Of a DNA stretch of 64,000 nt, positions 45,364 to 52,514 are shown piece by piece. Made by a program: the position numbers and the translations under genes. The notes beneath the pieces are model-generated. The model was not told the DNA's origin. It searched no databases and saw only the letters and a list, made by a program, of their open reading frames with translations. Every line of letters begins with the position of its first letter. The first letter of the stretch is position 1. This DNA is from Flavobacterium microcysteis (GTDB lineage Bacteria; Bacteroidota; Bacteroidia; Flavobacteriales; Flavobacteriaceae), in contig NZ_VFJE01000052.1 in assembly GCF_006385255.1 (NCBI RefSeq), positions 248,001-312,000 on the forward strand, written 5' to 3'.

Positions 45364-47058
45364 TTAATTTCGTATTAATTTTTTGTATTTGATACGTTTT
45401 GGAGTCAGGTCGCCTCCTAAGCGTTTTTTCTTATTTTCCTCATAATCAGAGAAACTTCCTTCAAAGAAATAAACTTCAGAGTTTCCTTCAAACGCAAGAA
45501 TGTGCGTACAAATTCTGTCCAGGAACCAACGGTCGTGGGAAATAACTACCGCACAACCTGCAAAATTCTCAAGACCTTCTTCTAAAGCACGAAGCGTGTT
45601 AATATCCAAATCGTTGGTAGGCTCATCCAGAAGCAATACGTTTCCTTCTTCTTTTAGTGTCATAGCTAAATGCAGACGGTTTCTTTCACCACCGGAAAGT
45701 GTGCTTACTTTTTTGTTTTGGTCGCTTCCTCCAAAGTTAAATCGGCTTAGGTAAGCTCTTGAGTTTACCTGCTTTCCTCCCATCATAATTAATTCCTGTC
45801 CTTCACAGAAATTTTCCCAGATCGATTTATTAGGATCAATATTAGAGTGGCTTTGATCTACGTATGCAATCTTAACGGTTTCTCCAATAGTAAATTCTCC
45901 TTTATCCGGAGTTTCTTCACCCATAATCATTCTGAAAATAGTGGTCTTACCAGCACCGTTTGGCCCGATAATACCAACAATTCCAGCCTGTGGCAAAGTG
46001 AAATTCAAATCTTCATACAAAAGTTTATCGCCATAACCTTTGGCTACGCCTTTTGCTTCGATTACGTTTGTTCCCAAACGAGGTCCATTAGGGATATAGA
46101 TTTCCAGATTTTCATCCAGTTGTTTTTGGTCTTCATTTAAAAGCTTGTCATAGTTTTGCAAACGTGCTTTTTGTTTGGTCTGACGGCCTTTGGCTCCCTG
46201 GCGTACCCAATCCAACTCTCGTTCCAATGTTTTTCTTCTTTTAGAAGCTACTTTTTCTTCTTGCGCCATTCTTGTAGATTTCTGGTCAAGCCAAGAAGAA
46301 TAGTTTCCTTTCCATGGAATACCTTCGCCTCTATCCAATTCCAAAATCCATCCGGCTACGTTATCCAAGAAATAACGGTCGTGCGTTACGGCAATTACAG
46401 TTCCTGAATATTGCGCAAGGTGCTGCTCCAACCATAATACTGATTCTGCATCTAAGTGGTTAGTAGGCTCATCAAGCAAAAGTACATCTGGCTGCTGTAA
46501 TAAAAGTCTACATAATGCCACACGCCTTCTTTCTCCTCCTGATAGTACTTTTATTGGTGTATCTGGTTCCGGAGTACGCAAAGCATCCATAGCGATTTCT
46601 AGCTTGGTATCAATTTCCCAAGCACCTAAAGCGTCTATCTTATCTTGAAGCTCTGCCTGACGATCCATCAATTTCTGCATTTTGTCTGCATCTTCATAAA
46701 CCTCAGGCAATCCGAACTGGTCGTTGATTTTGTTGAATTCATCTAAAACAGCCATGGTTTCAGCCACACCTTCTCTTACGATTTCAATTACGGTTTTGTT
46801 TTCATCCAATTGAGGCTCTTGTTCCAAATAACCTACTGTGTAGCCTGGTGCGAAAACCACATCACCTTGGTAGTTTTTATCAACCCCGGCAATGATTCTT
46901 AATAAAGATGATTTTCCAGAACCGTTAAGTCCAAGAATACCAATTTTAGCTCCGTAAAAGAAACTAAGGTATATGTTTTTTAATACTTGCTTGTCGCTGC
47001 TTTGGTAAGTCTTGCTTACTTTCTGCATCGAAAAAATTACCTTCTTATCGTCTGACAT
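45364..47058 (-). CDS. ettA: energy-dependent translational throttle protein EttA
   Basis: A 564-residue ABC-F protein with two ATPase cassettes: Walker A GLNGSGKSSLLR and GPNGAGKTTIFR, ABC signatures LSGGERRRVAL and LSGGERNRLHL, and Walker B LLLDEPTNHLD and LLLDEPTNDLD, joined by a charged linker (about 240-310). No membrane segment. EttA binds the ribosomal E site and gates entry into elongation depending on ADP/ATP. Single gene with a consensus promoter (47101-47130) and its own terminator. Confidence 0.95.
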   Translation of the reverse strand: MSDDKKVIFSMQKVSKTYQSSDKQVLKNIYLSFFYGAKIGILGLNGSGKSSLLRIIAGVDKNYQGDVVFAPGYTVGYLEQEPQLDENKTVIEIVREGVAETMAVLDEFNKINDQFGLPEVYEDADKMQKLMDRQAELQDKIDALGAWEIDTKLEIAMDALRTPEPDTPIKVLSGGERRRVALCRLLLQQPDVLLLDEPTNHLDAESVLWLEQHLAQYSGTVIAVTHDRYFLDNVAGWILELDRGEGIPWKGNYSSWLDQKSTRMAQEEKVASKRRKTLERELDWVRQGAKGRQTKQKARLQNYDKLLNEDQKQLDENLEIYIPNGPRLGTNVIEAKGVAKGYGDKLLYEDLNFTLPQAGIVGIIGPNGAGKTTIFRMIMGEETPDKGEFTIGETVKIAYVDQSHSNIDPNKSIWENFCEGQELIMMGGKQVNSRAYLSRFNFGGSDQNKKVSTLSGGERNRLHLAMTLKEEGNVLLLDEPTNDLDINTLRALEEGLENFAGCAVVISHDRWFLDRICTHILAFEGNSEVYFFEGSFSDYEENKKKRLGGDLTPKRIKYKKLIRN

Positions 47059-47100
47059 GAGTTTTATTTATTTTATACGTTAATTCGTGTTCACAAGCTA

Positions 47101-47130
47101 CAAAGATAGTCGGAAATAAAAATAAAGCAA
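47101..47130 (-). promoter_or_regulatory. consensus Bacteroidota promoter of ettA
   Basis: On the minus strand TTG (complement of 47128-47130), a 19-bp spacer and TATCTTTG (complement of 47101-47108) match TTG-N19-TAnnTTTG exactly, about 43 bp upstream of the ATG. Confidence 0.8.
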
Positions 47131-47175
47131 AGACTAGCTCAATAGAAATTCATTCAGGAAAATACTTCCTATTCT

Positions 47176-47625
47176 TTATACTTCTATCTGATAGATTCTC
47201 GATTCTTCTTCCCATGGATGATAGCCTTGCCCAATATAGCGAAAACCATATTTTTCATAGTAGCCAACATGGTCTGTGCATAAATTCAGGTATTTGAATC
47301 CGCCTGTTTTGGTATCCTGCTTTGCTTTTTCAAAAAATAAGGCTGCATAGCCATTCCCTCTGTGTTCTTCATCAATATATAAGGCGCAAAGCCAAGGATA
47401 TAGATCTCCCCTACTGATAAAATCATTGGTTATCAATCCGGCACAGCCTATTATTTCATTGTCTTTTTCCAACAGATACCATTGTGGCAGAAATTGTTCC
47501 GCATCAATACAGTTTGAAACACAGTCTTCATATATAATTGGTGAAACTTCAGACCAGCTTTGCTGAAGGTATTTTATGGCTATATCTTTATATTCAGGCT
47601 CTTGCCTTACTGATAGTATTCTCAT
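47176..47625 (-). CDS. GNAT family N-acetyltransferase
   Basis: 149 residues with the GNAT core: acetyl-CoA-binding loop DEEHRGNGYAALFFEKA (Q/RxxGxG/A-like RGNGYA), a preceding beta strand WLCALYID, and a C-terminal YYEKYGFRYIG. It transfers acetyl from acetyl-CoA to an amine; the acceptor is unknown. Cytosolic single gene on the minus strand. Confidence 0.9.
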   Translation of the reverse strand: MRILSVRQEPEYKDIAIKYLQQSWSEVSPIIYEDCVSNCIDAEQFLPQWYLLEKDNEIIGCAGLITNDFISRGDLYPWLCALYIDEEHRGNGYAALFFEKAKQDTKTGGFKYLNLCTDHVGYYEKYGFRYIGQGYHPWEEESRIYQIEV

Positions 47626-47676
47626 TTTAAATTTTAATTTATTGATTATCGAAACGATACATTTATACGTTTTTGT

Positions 47677-47733
47677 TTTGCGACTCTGCGGCTTTGCATG
47701 AAAATATCGCTCGCAAAGGCGCAGAGCCGCAAA
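47677..47733. repeat. GC-rich dispersed hairpin repeat, copy 2
   Basis: Arms 47677-47697 and 47713-47733 are complementary at 19 of 21 positions (arm begins TTTGCGACTCTGCGG). The sequence closely resembles the element at 10392-10450, including the cgcaaag and gcagagccgc words. Here it lies in an intergenic gap between two minus-strand genes. Confidence 0.75.
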
Positions 47734-47799
47734 GATATTTATTATGGTAAGCTGTACGACTTAAATAAGGTCGGGAAAACTTTTGCTTATGAAGCTAAT

Positions 47800-48525
47800 C
47801 TAGTTTTTTAGTTTTCTGAATTCTTCTTTTTTTGAAATCAAAAAATCACTTGTTTCCAACACATTGTTGTCATTCACAAGAGTTGCCATTTTAGGATCAG
47901 CATAACAGAATTCAAGGAAAATTTCTATCTCATCCTCCTTTAATTTTAAAGTATTGAGGAAAAAGTCTTTGTTGAAATTATCTGAAACATATTCCTTCAT
48001 TTCTACGTGGGTTATGACCTTGTCTTTCTTCTTTTTGAAGAGTTTTCCAATCATTTTACCAATAGCTACAAAATTAAGTCCGTCTTTTATGGAGCCATTA
48101 TACACCATCATATTATTTGGAGAATTATTCAATATATTATCTACTGACCTTAATGGCTCTACTATAGGAGGCACAAGCTTCACATCATCTACTTCTTTAG
48201 TAATTTCTACCTCTACTAACTGTATTGCTTCCTGATTCATGCTTGTCTCAACACCCGTTTTTCCAAAATCTTTCTGATTAAGGGTAATTTTTCTGGCTGT
48301 ATAATTTTTTCCTGCAAAAATCAGTACATCGCCAACTTTTGCCGGAATAGAGAATTTTCCAGAAACGTCTGTCACAACCACTGAACCGTTTGTCTGATTG
48401 ATAACTTCAATGCCTCCAGTTGGAAAACCATCAGTGGTAACCTTTCCCTGAACTGGTTTTTCAGACTGGCTGAAAGCAAACTGGACTGCAAATAAAAATA
48501 GCGCAACAAGAGAAGTAATTTTCAT
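47800..48525 (-). CDS. exported carboxypeptidase-like regulatory domain protein
   Basis: 241 residues from ATG 48525 (a TTG lies one codon earlier). There is a signal peptide (about 1-19, AFSQ end), then a CarboxypepD_reg-like beta-sandwich (about 22-90, VQGKVTTDGFPTGGIEVIN), then a helical C-terminal region of unknown fold (about 115-241). Small proteins of this type in flavobacteria are periplasmic, with unknown role. No receptor barrel follows, unlike in SusC proteins. Confidence 0.8.
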   Translation of the reverse strand: MKITSLVALFLFAVQFAFSQSEKPVQGKVTTDGFPTGGIEVINQTNGSVVVTDVSGKFSIPAKVGDVLIFAGKNYTARKITLNQKDFGKTGVETSMNQEAIQLVEVEITKEVDDVKLVPPIVEPLRSVDNILNNSPNNMMVYNGSIKDGLNFVAIGKMIGKLFKKKKDKVITHVEMKEYVSDNFNKDFFLNTLKLKEDEIEIFLEFCYADPKMATLVNDNNVLETSDFLISKKEEFRKLKN

Positions 48526-48965
48526 CAATTAGGGAGTGATTAAAAAAAGTTATACAAGCCTTTCAAAAATAATCTTTTTCTTTCATTATTGGATTTAGGA
48601 CTATTCTTTTACAACAAAATTAACTTCTTTATGTTATTTTATAAAAATATAGGAACTAAGGTGCTAAGGAACTAAGGAAAAGTCCTAGAACCTTAGCAAC
48701 TTAATACCTTTTTATTTCAGCCACAAATTAAAATGATTACACAGATTTCAGAAGTCCACATCAAATGAAAGAAGATACAAAAATTACTTTTCAATGATTT
48801 TCTCATACACATATAAAACACACAAACTTAGAAATTCAGTGCCTTAGCCTCTTAGCACCTTTTCTGCATAAACTTAGCACCTCAGAACCTTAGCACCTTA
48901 GTACCTCTCCTAACCTCTTTCCATTTTTCAGAAAAAAACTTACCTTGCAGAAACATTTATCCTGA
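48526..48965. other. gene-free spacer before the Crp-like gene, repeat-rich
   Basis: About 440 bp without a credible gene. Most of it is a degenerate array of CTTAGCACC/ACTAAGG-type words (see the repeats), ending in a T-rich stretch with TTACCTTG near 48949, which may belong to the promoter of the regulator. Confidence 0.6.
48651..48910. repeat. intergenic repeat, copy A (about 210 bp) preceded by an inverted ACTAAGG cluster
   Basis: 48651-48710 forms an imperfect hairpin of ACTAAGG and CCTTAGCA words. About 48700-48910 holds a unit containing CAGCCACAAATTA, GATTACACAGATTT, CAAATGAAAGAA, TTTTCAATGATTTTCTCAT and repeated CTTAGCACC. The same word order recurs at about 49600-49812 on the other side of the regulator gene. 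Confidence 0.75.
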
Positions 48966-49529
48966 ATGAAACTTCTCGAAATACTGAATCATATACATCC
49001 GCTTTCTCAAGAAGCGGCACAAAAAATCTTGGGATATAGCACTGAAATTCGATTATCAAAAGGACATATTCTCCTGGAAGCTGATAAGACAGAGACTTCT
49101 ATTTATTTTATTAAAAAAGGTATGGTCAGGGCCTTTGCTCCCAAGGAAGAAAAAGATATCACTTTTTGGTTTGGCAAAGAAGGAAGTCCTATTGTTTCTA
49201 TGAAGAGTTATGTTGCCAACCTTCCTGGTTATGAATGTGTAGAATTGTTAGAAGATTGTGAATTGTATGAAATCAAAAACAAAGACCTTCAACAGCTTTT
49301 TCTTGAAGATATCAGCATAGCCAATTGGGGACGCAAATTTGCAGAAATCCTTTTGGTACAAACCGAAGAGCGTCTTATTTCCAAATTATTCAAATCGGCA
49401 AAAGAGCGCTATCTGGAGCTGTTGAAAGACAATCCTGATTTTGTGCAAAGAATACAGCTTGGCTATATTGCTTCTTATTTAGGAATCACTCAAGTCAGCC
49501 TAAGCCGAATCAGAGCTGAAATAAAATAA
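48966..49529 (+). CDS. Crp/Fnr family transcriptional regulator
   Basis: 187 residues: a cyclic-nucleotide-binding-like beta roll (about 15-110, KGHILLEADKTETSIYFIKKGMVRAF) and a C-terminal helix-turn-helix (about 160-187, IASYLGITQVSLSRIRAEIK). The protein ends right after the recognition helix. The ligand residues of true CRP are not conserved, as is usual for this Bacteroidota group. The SMR exporter gene follows on the same strand and is its likely target; a 17-bp palindrome lies before that gene. Confidence 0.88.
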   Translation: MKLLEILNHIHPLSQEAAQKILGYSTEIRLSKGHILLEADKTETSIYFIKKGMVRAFAPKEEKDITFWFGKEGSPIVSMKSYVANLPGYECVELLEDCELYEIKNKDLQQLFLEDISIANWGRKFAEILLVQTEERLISKLFKSAKERYLELLKDNPDFVQRIQLGYIASYLGITQVSLSRIRAEIK

Positions 49530-49539
49530 GAGTACCCTA

Positions 49540-49812
49540 TCAAATAACGGAAGATGAACAAAATCTACTTTCAATAACTTTCTCTTTTATTCACAAAATA
49601 TATAACCTTAGTACCTCTTTTTATTCCAGCCACAGATTAGAACAATTACACTGATTTAAGGAGTCTATACCAAATGAAAGAATAGTATAAGAAACTCCTT
49701 TCAGTGACTTCCTCATATACATAAAAACACAAAAACTTAGCATCTCAGTGCCTTAGCAACTTAGTACCTTTTTTCATAAACTTAGTACCTCAGTCACTTA
49801 GTACCTTTTTAA
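49540..49812. repeat. intergenic repeat, copy B plus a partial third copy
   Basis: The unit of copy A recurs in the same order: CAGCCACAGATTA, ATTACACTGATTT, CAAATGAAAGAA, TTTCAGTGACTTCCTCAT, AAACTTAGCATCTCAGTGCC, CTTAGTACC. The first 70 bp (49540-49610) repeats the middle segment again (GGAAGATGAACAAAATCTACTTTCAATAAC style), giving about two and a half copies overall. There is no gene in this 358-bp spacer. Confidence 0.75.
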
Positions 49813-49837
49813 TATTTTTTATCATTTGTAAAAAAAG

Positions 49838-49862
49838 GTTTCATTCTAAGAAACGACCTTTG
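49838..49862 (+). promoter_or_regulatory. palindrome and -7-like box before the SMR gene
   Basis: GTTTC-N7-GAAAC (49838-49854) is directly followed by GACCTTTG (49855-49862), one base off TAnnTTTG. This position suits an operator for the upstream Crp-like regulator. Confidence 0.45.
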
Positions 49863-49888
49863 CATAGAATTTTTAAAGAAAAAAGTTT

Positions 49889-50218
49889 ATGAACTGGATT
49901 ATCTTAATCATTGCAGGATTGTTTGAAGTTGCTTTTACCTTTTGTTTAGGTAAAGCTAAAGAAGCCACAGGTAATGAAGCCTATGCCTGGTATGGCGGAT
50001 TTCTTGTTGCGTGTATTATCAGTATGTCGCTGTTGATTAAAGCTACCCAAAATCTTCCACTTGGAACGGCCTATGCTGTTTGGACAGGTATTGGTGCCGT
50101 AGGAACAGTATTGCTTGGAATATTTGTTTTTAAAGACCCTGCTAATTTTTGGAGGATCTTTTTTATCGTGACATTGATTGCTTCAATTGTGGGTCTGAAA
50201 GCCGTTTCTGCTCACTAA
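49889..50218 (+). CDS. SMR transporter, Gdx/SugE type
   Basis: 109 residues with four transmembrane helices. The essential glutamate is E13 in AGLFEVAFTF, and helix 3 carries GTAYAVWTGIGAVGTVLLGI, the pattern of the guanidinium exporter (Gdx/SugE) branch rather than EmrE. It would function as an antiparallel dimer exporting guanidinium or small quaternary cations in exchange for protons. No guanidine riboswitch is recognisable upstream; control is more likely by the Crp-like regulator. Confidence 0.88.
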   Translation: MNWIILIIAGLFEVAFTFCLGKAKEATGNEAYAWYGGFLVACIISMSLLIKATQNLPLGTAYAVWTGIGAVGTVLLGIFVFKDPANFWRIFFIVTLIASIVGLKAVSAH

Positions 50219-50235
50219 TTAAATTTAATGAATAA

Positions 50236-50264
50236 AAAAAGCGGGCTATTATAGTCCGCTTTTT
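50236..50264. terminator. bidirectional terminator
   Basis: AAAAAGCGG-G-CTA / TAG-T-CCGCTTTTT with a G-T pair in RNA terms; it overlaps the stop codon of the siderophore-interacting protein gene and follows the SMR gene. Confidence 0.8.
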
Positions 50265-50977
50265 CCTTCTGCCCAATAGGGTTCTGTTATTATTTTTTTA
50301 CTTCTAATTCCTTTTGACAACAAGAATTTGCGGAAAGCCTGAATGGACTTGGTGCGTCCCGTCAGGTAAAAAACCGTGTCTCCGGCTGTTACCCAGAAAT
50401 CTTCTTCCCATTCTTTTATGATATCAATAACAGGCTGTGCAGGCGAATCTGTTGATTTGTCTACAATTTTTACTGAGCTTCCCAATTTGCTGGCCCAATC
50501 CCGATGAGCTTCATCAAGTTCTGCAAAACCAAAGAAAAACTCTCCCTTGCGTTCGGCTTCTTCTTCCATACATTTCATCCAACCCAAGGAAGTTTCATCG
50601 CCAAATAAGAAATGATTTTCCCGGTTTTCTGAATAATGCAGCTTTCCTCCCGGCCCTAATAGTTTTGCTTTATCTCCCATTTTCAATCCTTCTGCCCATA
50701 GACTTCCCGGCCCCAGACCGTGCAAATAGAAAACTATTTCGCAAAATCCTGCTTTGGCATCAAAGGCTGACAAGGTATAATGGCGGTATTCTGTATCGTT
50801 TACCCGCACTTTGATTACATTTCCTGGTGCAAATTTTATTTTCCTGAAATCGCCTTCAAAGCGTACTCTTTTTAATTTTTTATCTAAATATTCTATATCG
50901 GTTATAATCATTTCATGCATGAACCGCTGATACACAACTTCCATGGTATCTCCCAGCCATTTTGGTACTGTCGTCAT
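50249..50977 (-). CDS. siderophore-interacting protein (FAD-dependent ferric reductase)
   Basis: 242 residues of the SIP/ViuB family. The FAD-binding motif is RHYTLSAF (RxYT/S type) at about 61-68, a GPG loop appears in HGLGPGSLWAEG, and a C-terminal NAD(P)H-binding domain ends in KKIITEPYWAEGKSGL. These enzymes reduce ferric siderophores in the cytosol to release iron. Divergent from an AraC-family regulator, with a palindrome in the shared promoter region that could be an iron-responsive operator. Confidence 0.9.
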   Translation of the reverse strand: MTTVPKWLGDTMEVVYQRFMHEMIITDIEYLDKKLKRVRFEGDFRKIKFAPGNVIKVRVNDTEYRHYTLSAFDAKAGFCEIVFYLHGLGPGSLWAEGLKMGDKAKLLGPGGKLHYSENRENHFLFGDETSLGWMKCMEEEAERKGEFFFGFAELDEAHRDWASKLGSSVKIVDKSTDSPAQPVIDIIKEWEEDFWVTAGDTVFYLTGRTKSIQAFRKFLLSKGIRSKKIITEPYWAEGKSGL

Positions 50978-50991
50978 TTTTGATTTTTTAT

Positions 50992-51023
50992 TTGTTTAGA
51001 TTGATTCTAAATAATTATCTTTG
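50992..51023 (+). promoter_or_regulatory. 17-bp palindrome within a promoter, candidate iron operator
   Basis: TTTAGA-N5-TCTAAA (50995-51011) lies between TTG (50992-50994) and TATCTTTG (51016-51023), the -33 and -7 elements of a promoter reading toward the AraC-like gene (spacer 21 bp). Its location between the two divergent starts and the neighbouring siderophore gene suggest a Fur- or DtxR-type repressor site; the protein is not identified. Confidence 0.55.
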
Positions 51024-51094
51024 TACAAATGTCTGTCTTTCTTGCTTACTTTAGTTACGCAAGACGGATGTTGTTTTACGTTAAACGGATAAGT

Positions 51095-52093
51095 ATGAGA
51101 ATTACCATAAATGATAGCGATCTGGATGAGATTCTTTTTGAAAAAGATTTCCATGCAGCCTATGATGGCCTAACGGATATTATTGAGCAGGATACACAAT
51201 TGTTCGATAACAGGATTGGATATACCGATATTTCAGAAATATGGTTTGATGGCGTACATACTTTACGTCGCCGTTCAAAATTAAATCAGGAGGTCTGCCT
51301 AAATGCCAAAAGTGATAGTTCTGTATTTGAAATGCATTTTTCACTAACAGGAAGTGCAGAAGTCGAATCGCTTAATAGCAAGTTTGATTATTCTTTTGGA
51401 CCTCAGCAGCATAACTTTTTTTATTCGAGTAATTTTGAAGGAAAGTTTCGTGGTGGCAAGCAGGAAATGCCTAATGAAGTTTTTGAAATCCATTTTACAG
51501 AAAATTATTTCAACCGTTTTGCGGATATGGAAAGCAAGACAATTGACCGGTTTCTTAAAGAAATTGACAAACAAGAAATTAGCAATTGCCTGAGTCCTCA
51601 GAATATGCCTATTACAGCCCAAATGAATCTTATTCTTTCGGAGATTAACCAATGCAAACGTAAAGGTGTTTTAAAGCGATTATTTCTGGAATCTAAGATT
51701 TTAGAGCTTTTCATGCTCCAGATTGAGCAGTTTGAAAGCGCACAGGCAACTCCTTCTTCAGAAAAATTTAAAAAGGAAGATGTTGAAAAGATTTACCATG
51801 CTCAAAAATTGCTAGAACAGAATATAGCTGAGCCTTATTCCTTGTTGGAACTCGCTCATAAAGTGGGGCTTAACGATTTTAAACTCAAAAAGGGTTTTAA
51901 GATGATTTTTGGCACTACTGTTTTTGGTTATCTGCATGAAATCCGTATGCAGCAGTCAAAGCGTATGTTATTGGAAGAGAATAAACCAGTTAAAGAGGTT
52001 GCTGCGTATTGCGGTTATCAGTATGTGCAACATTTCACTACTGCCTTTAAGAATAAGTTTGGCATTACGCCAGGTAAACTGGCCCATTCATAA
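51095..52093 (+). CDS. AraC family transcriptional regulator (PchR-like)
   Basis: 332 residues from ATG at 51095 (MRITINDSDLDE). The frame extends to ATG 51029, but that would lie at or before the expected transcription start, so a downstream ATG (51068 or 51095) is preferred. N-terminal sensor (about 1-220) with FEMHFSLTGSAEVES resembles siderophore-sensing regulators; two helix-turn-helix motifs at the C-terminus (LLELAHKVGLNDFKLKKGFK and VKEVAAYCGYQYVQHFTTAF). Divergent from the siderophore-interacting protein, which it may regulate. Confidence 0.85.
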   Translation: MRITINDSDLDEILFEKDFHAAYDGLTDIIEQDTQLFDNRIGYTDISEIWFDGVHTLRRRSKLNQEVCLNAKSDSSVFEMHFSLTGSAEVESLNSKFDYSFGPQQHNFFYSSNFEGKFRGGKQEMPNEVFEIHFTENYFNRFADMESKTIDRFLKEIDKQEISNCLSPQNMPITAQMNLILSEINQCKRKGVLKRLFLESKILELFMLQIEQFESAQATPSSEKFKKEDVEKIYHAQKLLEQNIAEPYSLLELAHKVGLNDFKLKKGFKMIFGTTVFGYLHEIRMQQSKRMLLEENKPVKEVAAYCGYQYVQHFTTAFKNKFGITPGKLAHS

Positions 52094-52095
52094 AA

Positions 52096-52117
52096 AAATC
52101 CGCTTTTTAGCGGATTT
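52096..52117 (+). terminator. terminator after the AraC-like gene
   Basis: AAATCCGCT-TTTT-AGCGGATTT followed by CTTTTTTAT, 3 bp after the stop. Confidence 0.85.
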
Positions 52118-52146
52118 CTTTTTTATCGATAGCTTACGTATGCTTT

Positions 52147-52329
52147 TTATACGCGGCCTTTGAGCGAGCTGAAAACCCATGCAATGGCAAAAAAGCCAAT
52201 TCCTACTGCTGCAAAACCCCAGCCGGCTACGTCGTCATAACGAAATATGCCTAAACCAATCAACAGCAGTCCCATCAAGACCATGACAAAGGTTGCCCAG
52301 CCTAGTATGGTGTTTTTATTCATTCCCAT
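52147..52329 (-). CDS. CAL67264-like small membrane protein
   Basis: 60 residues with two transmembrane segments (about 10-29 and 33-54) and the motif FRYDDVAGWGFAAVGIGF between and within them. It matches small proteins annotated as CAL67264 family in flavobacteria; the function is unknown. Two ATG codons (52329 and 52323) are possible starts. Single gene. Confidence 0.75.
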   Translation of the reverse strand: MGMNKNTILGWATFVMVLMGLLLIGLGIFRYDDVAGWGFAAVGIGFFAIAWVFSSLKGRV

Positions 52330-52409
52330 AAATATATTTGTTTATTCTTTTAAAAAAAGTGAATTGCAAAGGTCGGGAAAAATATTCGGATTGCCGAAAG
52401 GAAAATGTT

Positions 52410-52512
52410 TTTTTGAGGTTCTGAGGTTCTGAGGGAATAAAGGTACTGAGGCGCTGAGGTGCTAAGGCGCTAAGGTTTTCCCTTAGTACCTTAGAACCTT
52501 TTTACCTTTCTA
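52410..52512. repeat. AGGTTCTGAGG/CTAAGG repeat cluster (third locus)
   Basis: A run of 10-12 bp words AGGTTCTGAGG, AGGTACTGAGG, AGGTGCTAAGG, AGGCGCTAAGG is followed by the inverted CCCTTAGTACC and CTTAGAACC, giving a large imperfect hairpin. It belongs to the same word family as the repeats around 48.7 and 49.7 kb and sits beyond the 3' end of the GyrI-methyltransferase gene. Confidence 0.7.
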
Positions 52513-52514
52513 CC

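Noticed and set aside
48651..49812. CRISPR array in the repeated CTTAGCACC regions
   Set aside because: Words are short, degenerate and irregularly spaced with no unique spacers of constant length, and no cas genes are present.
49530..49888. Guanidine riboswitch upstream of the Gdx-type exporter
   Set aside because: The spacer consists of intergenic repeat words and a simple palindrome; no conserved guanidine-riboswitch core was recognised.
51029..51094. AraC-like gene starting at ATG 51029
   Set aside because: TATCTTTG at 51016-51023 places the likely transcription start at about this ATG; 51068 or 51095 leaves a leader. Not fully excluded.
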